Shown here piece by piece: positions 36,306 to 44,295 of a stretch of DNA of 64,000 nucleotides. Under the pieces are notes generated by a model, which searched no databases, was not told the origin of the DNA, and was given only the letters and a program-made list of their open reading frames with translations. Location of the stretch: positions 682,001 to 746,000 of the forward strand of contig NZ_NESN01000001.1 in NCBI RefSeq assembly GCF_003063455.1. Direction: 5' to 3'. This DNA comes from Limnohabitans parvus II-B4. GTDB taxonomy: Bacteria; Pseudomonadota; Gammaproteobacteria; Burkholderiales; Burkholderiaceae_C. Position 1 is the stretch's first letter; each line of letters starts with the position of its first letter. Made by a program: the position numbers and the translations under genes.

Positions 36306-37136
36306 TCAGTGGCTGTGACCTGCCACAGCGCTGATCAAGACCACCATGCCCATGCCCACGCCGAGCCAAAAGATTTGGGCGGCGGTTTCCCGGGCCGACA
36401 GGCGTTTTTGCAACTGCGGAATCAAGTCGGCCAAGGCCACATAGACAAAACTGCTGCTGGCCACCACCAGGAAAAATGGCAACCAGTCGTGCAAAGCATC
36501 GACCAGCACATAACCCACCGCACCACCGAACGCGGTGATGGCCCCGGCCATGGACACCTTGACGATCGCCGCACGGCGGCTGCTGCTGCCTTGGCGCAAA
36601 ACAGCCAAATCGCCCATGTGGTGAGGCACTTCATGCGCCAACACAGCCAATGCGGCGATGACGCCCAAGCGCATGTCGGCGATGAAGGCCGAGGCGATCA
36701 AGATGCCGTCGCCAAAACAATGCACGCTGTCGCCTGCCAAAACGGCCCATTGACCACGAGGCGACTCGTCTGAATCTGCGCCATGGCTTGCGTGTTCGTG
36801 GCCATGGTGAGCATGGTGCCCATGGTCATGCCCATGGTCATGCCCATGGTCGTGGGAGTGTTCGTGCCCGTGGTGCCAAAGTTCAGCCTTGTCGAGCAAG
36901 AAGAAAAACACCAAACCCAGCAAAAGCGTCAGAAACAACTGATGGGCACCGGCTTCACTTTCGAAAGCTTCTGGCAGCAAATGCAAAAAAGACGTGGCCA
37001 TCAAGGCCCCGGCGGCAAGACTGAGCATGTGCTGGGTGTATCGGCTCAAAATACCAAAGCTCAGCCAAGCGGCGACCCAGACGCTGCCAATGCCCGCCAC
37101 CAAAGTGCCCACCAATATCGCCAATAAAGTCATCAT
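36306..37136 (-). CDS. ZIP-family divalent metal transporter
   Basis: 276 residues, about eight membrane helices. TM4-5 hold the metal-binding residues GDSVHCFGDGILIASAF and AVLAHEVPHHMGDLAVL. The long cytosolic loop carries a His-rich repeat (HGHDHGHDHGHDHGHHAHHG), built from a 12-bp DNA repeat (36818-36853). This suits zinc or iron import. ATG 37136 or the adjacent 37133 is the start. It converges on the sseA gene with only an 11-bp gap. Length and His loop match the proteobacterial ZIP class. Confidence 0.88.
   Translation of the reverse strand: MMTLLAILVGTLVAGIGSVWVAAWLSFGILSRYTQHMLSLAAGALMATSFLHLLPEAFESEAGAHQLFLTLLLGLVFFFLLDKAELWHHGHEHSHDHGHDHGHDHGHHAHHGHEHASHGADSDESPRGQWAVLAGDSVHCFGDGILIASAFIADMRLGVIAALAVLAHEVPHHMGDLAVLRQGSSSRRAAIVKVSMAGAITAFGGAVGYVLVDALHDWLPFFLVVASSSFVYVALADLIPQLQKRLSARETAAQIFWLGVGMGMVVLISAVAGHSH
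36818..36853. repeat. 12-bp tandem repeat in the ZIP transporter loop
   Basis: Three in-register copies of GCCCATGGTCAT (the last one carries one change), encoding repeated His-Gly-His-Asp. The unit is a multiple of three, so copy-number change would vary the metal-binding loop without breaking the frame. Confidence 0.7.
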
Positions 37137-37163
37137 GTTTCCCGGGGTGCCCTGCAACCCATA

Positions 37164-37189
37164 AGAAACCGCCCCGAAGGGCGGTTTCT
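37164..37189 (-). terminator. Hairpin between the dienelactone hydrolase and ZIP genes
   Basis: Perfect 11-bp stem AGAAACCGCCC / GGGCGGTTTCT with a 4-base loop, 11 bp after the hydrolase stop on the minus strand. Only a short T-rich tail, so a weak rho-independent terminator. Confidence 0.5.
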
Positions 37190-37200
37190 GCGTTCAAAAA

Positions 37201-38124
37201 TCAGGCCACGCCATTGCGTTTGAGCCAGGCCAGCAAGCGTTGCCAGCCATCGTCTGCTGCCGCCTTGCGGTAGCTGGGGCGGTAGTCGGCATGGAAAGCG
37301 TGCGGGGCTTCAGGATAAACCACAAATTCGCTGGCTTTAGCCGCTGCGGGGCCTTGGGCCAGTTCCGCTTTCATCTTATCAACCGTGTCAAGGGGGATGC
37401 CCGTGTCGGCGGCCCCGTACAAACCCAGCACTGGGGCTTTGAGCTTGCCGACCAAAGCCAAGGGGTGCGCGGGGTTCTGTGGCGTGGTGTTGCCCACCAA
37501 ACGACCGTACCAGGCCACACCGGCTTTGAGCTTAGGTTGGTGCGCGGCATACAACCAAGTGATGCGTCCGCCCCAGCAAAACCCGGTGATGGCGAGTTTG
37601 TCGGTGTTGCCACCGTTGGCACCGGCCCAGGCAACCGCGGCATCCAAATCACCCATGACCTGCGCATCGGGCACTTTCGAGATGATTTCAGCTTGCAGCT
37701 TGGCGATTTCGCCGTACTCGGTGGGATCACCTTGACGCACAAACAGCTCAGGTGCAATCGCCAGGTATCCGGCTTGGGCCAAGCGGCGCGTGACGTCGGC
37801 GATGTATTCGTGCACACCAAAAATCTCGGAGATCACCAGCACCACGGGCAAACCCGTTTTGCCAGCTGGGGCACTGCGGTAGGCGGGCATTTTGAAACCA
37901 TTGACGTCAATGGTCACCTCGCCCGAGACCAAACCCGTGACAGGGGTTTTGATGGCTGTTTGCGCCATGATCGGCATGGCGGAGGCGGCATAGCCGACAC
38001 CCAAAGCCGCTTTCAAAGCCGTGCGGCGTGTGGCCACAGCGTCACCCGCGCGTCCGCCCAGCAGGGCTTGCGTGTCTTCAATCAAGTTGTGGTTCAAGGG
38101 AGGTCTCCTCGGTTCTGCCGTCAA
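37201..38124 (-). CDS. Dienelactone hydrolase family protein, probably exported
   Basis: 307-residue alpha/beta hydrolase. The nucleophile Cys183 is in ITGFCWGGRITW, the family's cysteine-type elbow, and the catalytic His in PHAFHADYRPS. Conserved VVLVISEIFGVHEYIADVTRR follows. Residues 33-55 (TRRTALKAALGVGYAASAMP) look like a Tat-type signal, unlike the cytosolic Clc-type enzymes, so it may be periplasmic. The start is ambiguous; GTG/ATG choices upstream exist. It is divergent from the GST gene, with a 63-bp gap. Confidence 0.82.
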   Translation of the reverse strand: MTAEPRRPPLNHNLIEDTQALLGGRAGDAVATRRTALKAALGVGYAASAMPIMAQTAIKTPVTGLVSGEVTIDVNGFKMPAYRSAPAGKTGLPVVLVISEIFGVHEYIADVTRRLAQAGYLAIAPELFVRQGDPTEYGEIAKLQAEIISKVPDAQVMGDLDAAVAWAGANGGNTDKLAITGFCWGGRITWLYAAHQPKLKAGVAWYGRLVGNTTPQNPAHPLALVGKLKAPVLGLYGAADTGIPLDTVDKMKAELAQGPAAAKASEFVVYPEAPHAFHADYRPSYRKAAADDGWQRLLAWLKRNGVA

Positions 38125-38187
38125 AAGAGTGCGATCTTGGCACAGTCGCTACGGGCTTGCACAAGGTCGGCGAATTAAACTGCCGCC

Positions 38188-38832
38188 ATGTCCGAATCTG
38201 CCCTTCCTGTCCTGTATTCGTTTCGTCGTTGCCCCTACGCCATGCGGGCGCGGCTGGCTTTGCACGTCAGCGGGTTGGCGTATGAGCACAGGGAAGTGGT
38301 TCTGAAGCACAAACCGGCCCATATGTTGGCCCTCTCACCCAAAGGCACAGTACCGGTTCTATGGTTGCGCAGCGCGGCAGGCGAGCTGGTGCTGGAGCAA
38401 AGTGTGGACATCATGCTGTGGGCACTGCGCCAGCAAGACCCTCTGGGCTGGCTGCCAGGCTCGGATGCGGATATGGACGAAGCCATGGCTTTGATCACAC
38501 ACAACGACGGCCCTTTCAAGCGACACCTGGACCGCTACAAATACCCCAACCGTTCAGGCCTGGAGAGCGGCCAAGCCGACCGCGATGCGGCGGCAGACTG
38601 GTTGTTCTCGCTCAATGCCCGACTGGCGTCACAGGTTTATCTGGCAGGCGGGCAATGGGGCCTGACCGATGCCGCCATCGCCCCTTTTGTGCGGCAATAC
38701 GCCCACACCGACCCCAGTTGGTTTGCCGCGCAGCCCTGGGACTCTTTGGCGCGGTGGCTTGCCGCGTTTGAAGGCTCTGCGTTGTTTGAAGCCATCATGC
38801 TCAAGCATGCCCCCTGGCAAGAGGGCACTTAA
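38188..38832 (+). CDS. Glutathione S-transferase family protein
   Basis: 214-residue protein. The N-terminal thioredoxin fold starts LYSFRRCPYAMRARLAL, with Cys15 in the active-site position, which suggests an Omega/stringent-starvation-type cysteine enzyme (dehalogenation, glutathionylation). A helical C-terminal half follows. It ends 3 bp before polA's stop (convergent). Substrate unknown. Confidence 0.8.
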   Translation: MSESALPVLYSFRRCPYAMRARLALHVSGLAYEHREVVLKHKPAHMLALSPKGTVPVLWLRSAAGELVLEQSVDIMLWALRQQDPLGWLPGSDADMDEAMALITHNDGPFKRHLDRYKYPNRSGLESGQADRDAAADWLFSLNARLASQVYLAGGQWGLTDAAIAPFVRQYAHTDPSWFAAQPWDSLARWLAAFEGSALFEAIMLKHAPWQEGT

Positions 38833-38835
38833 AGC

Positions 38836-41694
38836 TCAGTGCGCCTGCTCCCAGTTCGGGCCAAAGCCCACTTCTGCCAAGAGCGGCACCTTCAAATCAG
38901 CCACCCCCGCCATGATGCGCGGCACCTCGGTGCGCACCCATTCCACTTCTGATTCAGGCACCTCGAACACCAATTCATCGTGCACCTGCATGATGACTTT
39001 GGTGGCCTTGCCTTGTTCATCCAGCGCTTTTTGCACGGCGACCATGCTCAGCTTGATCAAATCCGCTGCTGTGCCCTGCATGGGGGCGTTGATGGCGGCG
39101 CGTTCGGCCCCGGCGCGGCGCGGGCCGTTGGGGCTGTTGATCTCAGGCAGCATCAGGCGTCGGCCAAACACGGTCTCGACATAGCCCAGCGCCTTGGCCT
39201 GTTCGCGGGTGGCGTCCATGTAGTGTTTGACACCCGCAAAGCGCTCAAAGTAGCGGGTGATGTAGTTTTTGGCGGCGGTGTTGTCGATGCCCAAGGCTTT
39301 GGCCAGCCCAAAGGCGCTCATGCCGTAAATCAGGCCGAAGTTGATGGTTTTGGCGTAGCGGCGCTGCTCGCTGCTCACGGTGTCGGGCGTGGCGCCAAAC
39401 ACTTCGGCGGCCGTGGCCTTGTGCACGTCCAGCCCTTCATGAAAGGCCTTGAGCAAGGCCGCGTCGTCGCTCAGGTGCGCCATGATGCGCAGCTCGATCT
39501 GGCTGTAGTCGGCGCTGGCAATCACGCAGCCTGCGGGGGCCACAAAGGCCTCGCGCACCTTGCGGCCTTCGGCGGTGCGCACCGGGATGTTTTGCAGGTT
39601 CGGCTCGTTGCTCGACAAACGACCTGTGACGGCCACCGCTTGCGCGTAATGCGTGTGCACCCGGCCCGTGCGCGGCAAGGCCAGCTGCGCCAGTTTGTCG
39701 GTGTAAGTGCCTTTGAGCTTGGCCAGGCTGCGGTGCTCCAGGATGCGGGCGGGCAGCGGGTAGTCCTCGGCCAGTTTTTCCAGCACCTCTTCGTCGGTAC
39801 TGCGTGCCCCAGTGGCGGTTTTCTTGATGACGGGCAGGCCCAGCTTGTCAAAAAAGATCTCACCCAACTGCTTGGGGCTGGCCAGGTTAAAGGGCTGGCC
39901 CGCGATCTCGTAGGCCTCGGTTTCGAGCTGCACGATGCGCTCGCCCAGCGCCTGACTTTGCGCAGCCAGCGTGGGCGCGTCGATCAACACACCGTTGCGC
40001 TCAATGCGGTACAGCGATTCGCTGGTGGCGATCTCCAGCTCGTACACGTACTTCAAACCCGCATGCGCCTCGATCTGCGGCCACAGCGCCAAATGCACGT
40101 CCAGGCACTGGTCCGAGTCTTCACACGAATAGTGCGCGGCCTTGTCCACGTCCACCTGCGCAAACGGGATCTGGTGCGCGCCCTTGCCGCACAGGTCTTC
40201 GTAAGTCACGCCCCGGCGGCCCACATGGCGCTCGGCCAGGCTACTGAGGCCATGCGGCTTGTGCACTTCGAGCACATAGCTCTCCAGCATGGTGTCGTGG
40301 GCGTAGCCCTGCACCTCGATGCCGTGGTTGGCGAACACATGGCGGTCGTATTTGATGTTCTGGCCCAGCTTGTGGCGGGCCGGGTTTTCGAGCCAGGGCT
40401 TGAGCTTGGCCAGCACATCGGCCAGCGGCAATTGCTCGGGTGCGCCCGGGCCGTTGTGGGCCAGCGGAATGTAGGCCGCCTCGCCGGGCGTGATGCTGAG
40501 CGAGATGCCCACGATCTCGGCGCGCATGGCATCCAAAGAAGTGGTTTCGGTGTCGATGGCGGTGAGCGGGGCTTGCTCGATGCGGGCCAGCCAAGTGTCG
40601 AAGGCGGCCCAGTCCAGCACCGTGTCGTATTTCAGTTCGCCTTGCACGGAACTGGCAGCCGTGTCGAGCACAGGGGCTGCTGCTGGTTCATCTTCTTGAG
40701 CTGAGCCGAACAAATCCCCCATGCCCGTGTCTTTGGGTTTGGCCGCTTTGGCTTTGGCCGCAGGCGCAGGCACAGCCCCACCCAGCGACTGCACCAGCCC
40801 TTTGAAACCATAGGTCTGGTAAAAATCGAGCAGTTTGGCCTTGTTCGGCTCGTGCAGGTGCAGGCTGGCAAGCAACGGCAAATCGGGCACCCAAGCGTTC
40901 AGATCGCAATCGGTTTTCATGGTCACCAGCGCCCGGCCTTTGGGCAACCAATCCACCGCCTGGCGCAGGTTTTCGCCCGCCACACCCTTGATGTCGTGGG
41001 CGTTTTCCATCAGCTTGTCGAGCGAGCCGTATTCCATCAGCCACTTGGCGGCGGTCTTGGGGCCCACCTTGGCCACACCCGGCACGTTGTCCACCGTGTC
41101 GCCCACCAGGGTTTGGTAATCGATCATGAGCGAGGGCGGCACGCCAAACTCGGCGGTCACGCCCGCCACATCGCGCACCTTGCCATTCATGGTGTCGATG
41201 ATGGTGATGTGCTCGTTGACCAACTGGCTCAAGTCTTTGTCACCGCTCGACACGGTCACGGTGATGCCCTGCTGAGCGGCCACATGGGCCAAGGTGGCGA
41301 TGACGTCGTCGGCCTCCACGCCTGGCACGTCCAGCACTGTCCAGCCCATCAGGCGCACCAGTTCGTGGATCGGTTCGATTTGACTGCGCAAATCGTCAGG
41401 CATGGGGCTGCGGTTGGCTTTGTATTCGGGGTACAACTCATCCCGAAAAGTGGGGCCCTTGGCGTCAAACACGCACACGGCATACAAGGCCGGCACATCC
41501 TTGCGCAGCCGCTCCATCATGTTGATCATGCCGCGAATGGCGCCCGTGGCGGCACTCGTCGGGTCACCCGGCACGGCCCGCAAGTCAGGCATGGCATGAA
41601 AGGCTCGGTACAGGTAGCTGGAGCCATCGACCAGCAAAAGGCTGGGCTGAACAGAGGCAGGGGCGGTGTCGGTGTCAGGGGTGTTTTCGCTCAT
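38836..41694 (-). CDS. polA: DNA polymerase I
   Basis: 952-residue replication and repair polymerase. N-terminal 5-3-prime exonuclease: LLLVDGSSYLYRAFHAMP, DAKGPTFRDELYPEYKANR and GVEADDVIATLA. The 3-5-prime proofreading domain looks active (AIDTETTSLDAM with DxE). Polymerase motifs: ADYSQIELRIMAHLSDD, KTINFGLIYGMSAFGLAK and MQVHDELVFEVPE. The start ATG 41694 is chosen because earlier in-frame codons run into a hairpin-repeat region. The region upstream of the start (41742-41936) carries the two repeat elements. A likely -35 (TTGACG) and a -10 (TACACA) lie just before the start. Confidence 0.97.
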   Translation of the reverse strand: MSENTPDTDTAPASVQPSLLLVDGSSYLYRAFHAMPDLRAVPGDPTSAATGAIRGMINMMERLRKDVPALYAVCVFDAKGPTFRDELYPEYKANRSPMPDDLRSQIEPIHELVRLMGWTVLDVPGVEADDVIATLAHVAAQQGITVTVSSGDKDLSQLVNEHITIIDTMNGKVRDVAGVTAEFGVPPSLMIDYQTLVGDTVDNVPGVAKVGPKTAAKWLMEYGSLDKLMENAHDIKGVAGENLRQAVDWLPKGRALVTMKTDCDLNAWVPDLPLLASLHLHEPNKAKLLDFYQTYGFKGLVQSLGGAVPAPAAKAKAAKPKDTGMGDLFGSAQEDEPAAAPVLDTAASSVQGELKYDTVLDWAAFDTWLARIEQAPLTAIDTETTSLDAMRAEIVGISLSITPGEAAYIPLAHNGPGAPEQLPLADVLAKLKPWLENPARHKLGQNIKYDRHVFANHGIEVQGYAHDTMLESYVLEVHKPHGLSSLAERHVGRRGVTYEDLCGKGAHQIPFAQVDVDKAAHYSCEDSDQCLDVHLALWPQIEAHAGLKYVYELEIATSESLYRIERNGVLIDAPTLAAQSQALGERIVQLETEAYEIAGQPFNLASPKQLGEIFFDKLGLPVIKKTATGARSTDEEVLEKLAEDYPLPARILEHRSLAKLKGTYTDKLAQLALPRTGRVHTHYAQAVAVTGRLSSNEPNLQNIPVRTAEGRKVREAFVAPAGCVIASADYSQIELRIMAHLSDDAALLKAFHEGLDVHKATAAEVFGATPDTVSSEQRRYAKTINFGLIYGMSAFGLAKALGIDNTAAKNYITRYFERFAGVKHYMDATREQAKALGYVETVFGRRLMLPEINSPNGPRRAGAERAAINAPMQGTAADLIKLSMVAVQKALDEQGKATKVIMQVHDELVFEVPESEVEWVRTEVPRIMAGVADLKVPLLAEVGFGPNWEQAH

Positions 41695-41741
41695 CCCCCG
41701 ATTGTGTACCGGGATTAAGGCTTGACCGTCAACGACCCCAT

Positions 41742-41823
41742 GATCGGGTGGCCGGGCCTGCGCCAGGGCGATGTGGCAAAGCGAAGCGCCTCTGAGCCCT
41801 GGTGCAGGCCCGGTCACCCGATC
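41742..41823 (+). repeat. Hairpin repeat element E1 with 28-nt conserved loop
   Basis: 82-bp element: 27-bp arms (41742-41768 and 41797-41823) that pair fully apart from two G-T wobbles on the plus strand, enclosing a 28-nt loop (41769-41796) beginning CGATGTGGCAAAGCG and ending CGCCTCTGAG. The loop is exactly shared, in opposite orientation, with E2. The arm sequences of E1 and E2 are unrelated. It lies in the divergent polA-thrB region. Not an attC site: no 1L/1R core sites are visible. Confidence 0.9.
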
Positions 41824-41852
41824 TCCCCGCCAGTTCTGGGCAAACCCGGGCA

Positions 41853-41936
41853 GACCCGCAAAGGGCTGACTGCACTGGGCCTCAGAGGCGCTTCGCTTTG
41901 CCACATCGGCCCAGCGCAGTCAGCCCTTTGCGGGTC
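41853..41936 (-). repeat. Hairpin repeat element E2 with the same loop, inverted
   Basis: 84-bp element: 28-bp arms (41853-41880 and 41909-41936) that pair apart from one position, a G-T wobble on the minus strand. The 28-nt loop (41881-41908) is the exact reverse complement of the E1 loop. E1 and E2 are 29 bp apart in opposite orientation, so their loops could pair with each other over 28 bp. The conserved loop with covarying, non-homologous arms points to selection on folded single strands. Confidence 0.9.
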
Positions 41937-42015
41937 ATTGATCGCTTTTCGCCCTCTACAATCGTCACTTTCTCACCTCAGCCAGAACCACTCCTGGCGC
42001 TTTGACCCTCTTCCC

Positions 42016-42978
42016 ATGGCGGTATTCACCGAAGTCACTCCCTCGCAGGCCGACAGCCTGATGCAGTCCCTGAACTTGGGGACCCTCACCGAATTGCGCG
42101 GCATTGAAGGCGGCATCGAGAACACCAACTACTTCGCCACCACCGACCAAGGCGAGTACGTACTCACCTTGTTTGAGCGCCTGACGCAAGAGCAACTGCC
42201 TTTCTACCTGTACCTGATGAAGCACTTGGCGGGCCAAGGCATCCCGGTGCCCGACCCAGCGGCCAACCGCGATGGCGACATCCTGCACACCGTGAGCGGC
42301 AAACCAGCCGCCGTGGTCAGCAAACTCGCGGGCAAAAGTCAATTGCAACCGCAGGCCGTGCATAGCGCCGCCGTGGGCGACATGCTGGCGCGCATGCACC
42401 TGGCCGGGGCGGACTACAACCGCAGCCAACCCAACCTGCGCGCCCTGCCCTGGTGGAACGAAACCGTGCCCGTGGTGCTGCCCTATCTGGATGAAGCCCA
42501 AGCCGCCTTGCTGCGCAGCGAATTGGCCTTCCAAAACCACACGGCCAACACTGCGGCTTATGCCGCCCTGCCCCGCGGACCCGTCCATGCCGACCTGTTC
42601 CGCGACAACGTCATGTTCGATGGCGAGCAACTGACCGGGTTTTTTGATTTTTATTTCGCTGGCGTGGACACTTGGCTGTTTGACTTGGCCGTGTGCCTGA
42701 ACGACTGGTGCATCGATCTGCCCACAGGGGTACACCACAACGAGCGTGCCCAGGCCATGCTCAAGGCCTACAACCAAGTGCGTCCATTGAGCGGCGCTGA
42801 GCGAGAGCTGCTGCCTGCCCTTTTGCGGGCAGGGGCTTTGCGTTTCTGGATTTCACGGCTGTGGGACTACCATCTCCCCCGTGAAGCTTCCATGCTCAAG
42901 CCTCACGACCCGACCCACTTTGAACGCGTTTTGCGTGGTCGCATCCAGCACCCTGTCTCTGCTTCTGCCTTGATCTGA
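42016..42978 (+). CDS. thrB: Homoserine kinase, type II (APH-like ThrB)
   Basis: 320-residue kinase phosphorylating homoserine for threonine synthesis. It has the aminoglycoside-phosphotransferase fold: early FTEVTPSQADSLMQSLNLGT, LTELRGIEGGIENTNYFATT, and the catalytic RGPVHADLFRDNVMFDGEQL then GFFDFYFAGVDTWLFDLAV. The start ATG 42016 gives the usual length; an in-frame extension to 41722 runs through the repeat elements and is rejected. It is 4 bp before a BPSS1780-type membrane gene. Distinct from GHMP-type E. coli ThrB. Confidence 0.92.
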   Translation: MAVFTEVTPSQADSLMQSLNLGTLTELRGIEGGIENTNYFATTDQGEYVLTLFERLTQEQLPFYLYLMKHLAGQGIPVPDPAANRDGDILHTVSGKPAAVVSKLAGKSQLQPQAVHSAAVGDMLARMHLAGADYNRSQPNLRALPWWNETVPVVLPYLDEAQAALLRSELAFQNHTANTAAYAALPRGPVHADLFRDNVMFDGEQLTGFFDFYFAGVDTWLFDLAVCLNDWCIDLPTGVHHNERAQAMLKAYNQVRPLSGAERELLPALLRAGALRFWISRLWDYHLPREASMLKPHDPTHFERVLRGRIQHPVSASALI

Positions 42979-42982
42979 ACCC

Positions 42983-43783
42983 ATGAACCTGCAAATCGTT
43001 CCCGCCCGCGCTGGCCTCAAATGGGCACGCCAGGGCATGCGCACCTTTTGGCGGCAGCCTTTGGCCATGTCGGGCCTGTTCTTTTTGTTCATGGCCACGG
43101 TGTCAGTCGTTTCCATGGTGCCATTCATTGGGGGCGCTTTGGCCTTGGTGGTTTTGCCAGCACTCACTCTGGGCATGATGGCTGCAACCCAAGTGGCCTC
43201 GGACGGCAAATTCCCCATGCCCAGCGTGCTGTTTGCGGCCTTTAAGAAAGGGCCGCACCGCCAAACCATGTTCATTTTGGGCGTCTTGTACGCCGTGATC
43301 TTTTTGGTGGTGATGGGCTTGTCCACACTGGCCGATGGCGGCACCTTTGCGCAGGTGTACTTTGGCGGCGCCCCCATGACGCCGGAAGTGGTCACGACCG
43401 ACTCGTTTCAGACCGCCTTGTGGGTGTCCATGCTCTTTTATATACCGCTGTCCATGATGTTTTGGCACGCGCCCGCTTTGGTGCACTGGTATGGAATGCC
43501 CGCCGTCAAAAGCCTGTTTTTCAGCTTTATGGCGTGTTGGCGCAACCTCAAGGCGTTCACCGTTTATGTGTTCACCTGGGGCGTGATTTTCATGTCGGCC
43601 GCGGTCTTGGCCATGCTCATCGCCAGCTTACTGGGCAACCCGGGCCTGATGATGGCCACCTTCATGCCGATGGCCCTGATGGTGGCGGCCATGTTTTTCA
43701 CGTCCATGCTGTTTTCGGTGCGCGACTGTTTCTCCACCGATGTCTATGACGAGCCGCCCAGCAGCGCAGGGCAGCCCGACTGA
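42983..43783 (+). CDS. BPSS1780-family membrane protein
   Basis: 266 residues, about six hydrophobic helices, with the conserved opening PARAGLKWARQGMRTFWRQPL. This family (typified by Burkholderia BPSS1780) has no known function and is common in Burkholderiales. It lies 4 bp after thrB, probably cotranscribed; thrB-linked location recurs in relatives, but a link to threonine synthesis is not established. The C-terminus is acidic/Pro-rich (TDVYDEPPSSAG). Confidence 0.8.
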   Translation: MNLQIVPARAGLKWARQGMRTFWRQPLAMSGLFFLFMATVSVVSMVPFIGGALALVVLPALTLGMMAATQVASDGKFPMPSVLFAAFKKGPHRQTMFILGVLYAVIFLVVMGLSTLADGGTFAQVYFGGAPMTPEVVTTDSFQTALWVSMLFYIPLSMMFWHAPALVHWYGMPAVKSLFFSFMACWRNLKAFTVYVFTWGVIFMSAAVLAMLIASLLGNPGLMMATFMPMALMVAAMFFTSMLFSVRDCFSTDVYDEPPSSAGQPD

Positions 43784-43790
43784 CAAGCCA

Positions 43791-44267
43791 TCAGTGGTGG
43801 TGGCCGTGCGCACCGTGTGCATGGCGGTGCGTGATCTCTTCGGCTGAAGCGGCACGCACTTCTTGAACCGTCAAGGTGAGTGTCAGGTGTTGACCCGCCC
43901 AAGGGTGGTTGGCGTCCAAGATGACTTTGTCGCCCTTGATTTTCACCACATTGAACACCTGCTCATGGCCTTCGGCCGAACGGCCGCGCAGCTGACCGCC
44001 CACCTTCACGCCCGGTGGAAATTCGCTTTTGGGAATGGTTTGCACCAAGCTCTCGTCGCGCTCGCCAAAGGCGTCGGCCGGGGCCAGCTTCAAAGTGGTG
44101 GTGAAACCCACTTCTTGGCCTTCCAGCGCAGCTTCGATTTTGGGGAAAGTGTTGTCATAACCGCCGTGCAGGTAAGACGTGGGCTCTTGTGTCTTGTCGA
44201 GCAATTGACCTTGGGCATTCACCACTTTGTGGTGCATGGTGACAACGGTGTCTTGGGTGATTTTCAT
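43791..44267 (-). CDS. SlyD-like FKBP-type peptidyl-prolyl isomerase
   Basis: 158-residue cytosolic isomerase/chaperone. The FKBP part (DTVVTMHHKVVNAQGQLLD, SYLHGGYDNTFPKIEAALEG, GFTTTLKLAPADAFGERD) surrounds an IF-type insert (PPGVKVGGQL...), and the His-rich C-terminal end is HRHAHGAHGHHH, a nickel/zinc-binding tail typical of SlyD. It is convergent with the membrane gene and 28 bp from the uvrD stop. The short tail may bind metal for hydrogenase-like maturation or simply buffer. Confidence 0.9.
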   Translation of the reverse strand: MKITQDTVVTMHHKVVNAQGQLLDKTQEPTSYLHGGYDNTFPKIEAALEGQEVGFTTTLKLAPADAFGERDESLVQTIPKSEFPPGVKVGGQLRGRSAEGHEQVFNVVKIKGDKVILDANHPWAGQHLTLTLTVQEVRAASAEEITHRHAHGAHGHHH

Positions 44268-44295
44268 GGGGCTCTTTCGCTTCAGGGAATCGGGA

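Larger units (their letters stand above)
41695..42015. promoter_or_regulatory. Divergent polA/thrB promoter region holding E1 and E2
   Basis: 321 bp without a gene. A TTGACG/TACACA-type promoter for polA lies near 41700-41735 on the minus strand, left of E1. A TACAAT -10 at 41957-41962 reads toward thrB, right of E2. The two hairpin elements thus sit between the two promoters and would block or insulate read-through, rather than being in either leader. Promoter calls are weak. Confidence 0.4.

Noticed and set aside
38980..40704. 574-codon plus-strand frame opposite polA
   Set aside because: Shadow of polA; no plausible domain or start signal.
41742..41936. Reading the polA-thrB hairpins as integron attC sites
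   Set aside because: No integrase gene, no RYYYAAC-type core sites, and attC sites do not share a long identical loop with unrelated arms.
41722..42015. N-terminal extension of ThrB through the repeat region
   Set aside because: The extension is translated from repeat DNA and lacks similarity; ATG 42016 gives the usual homoserine kinase length.
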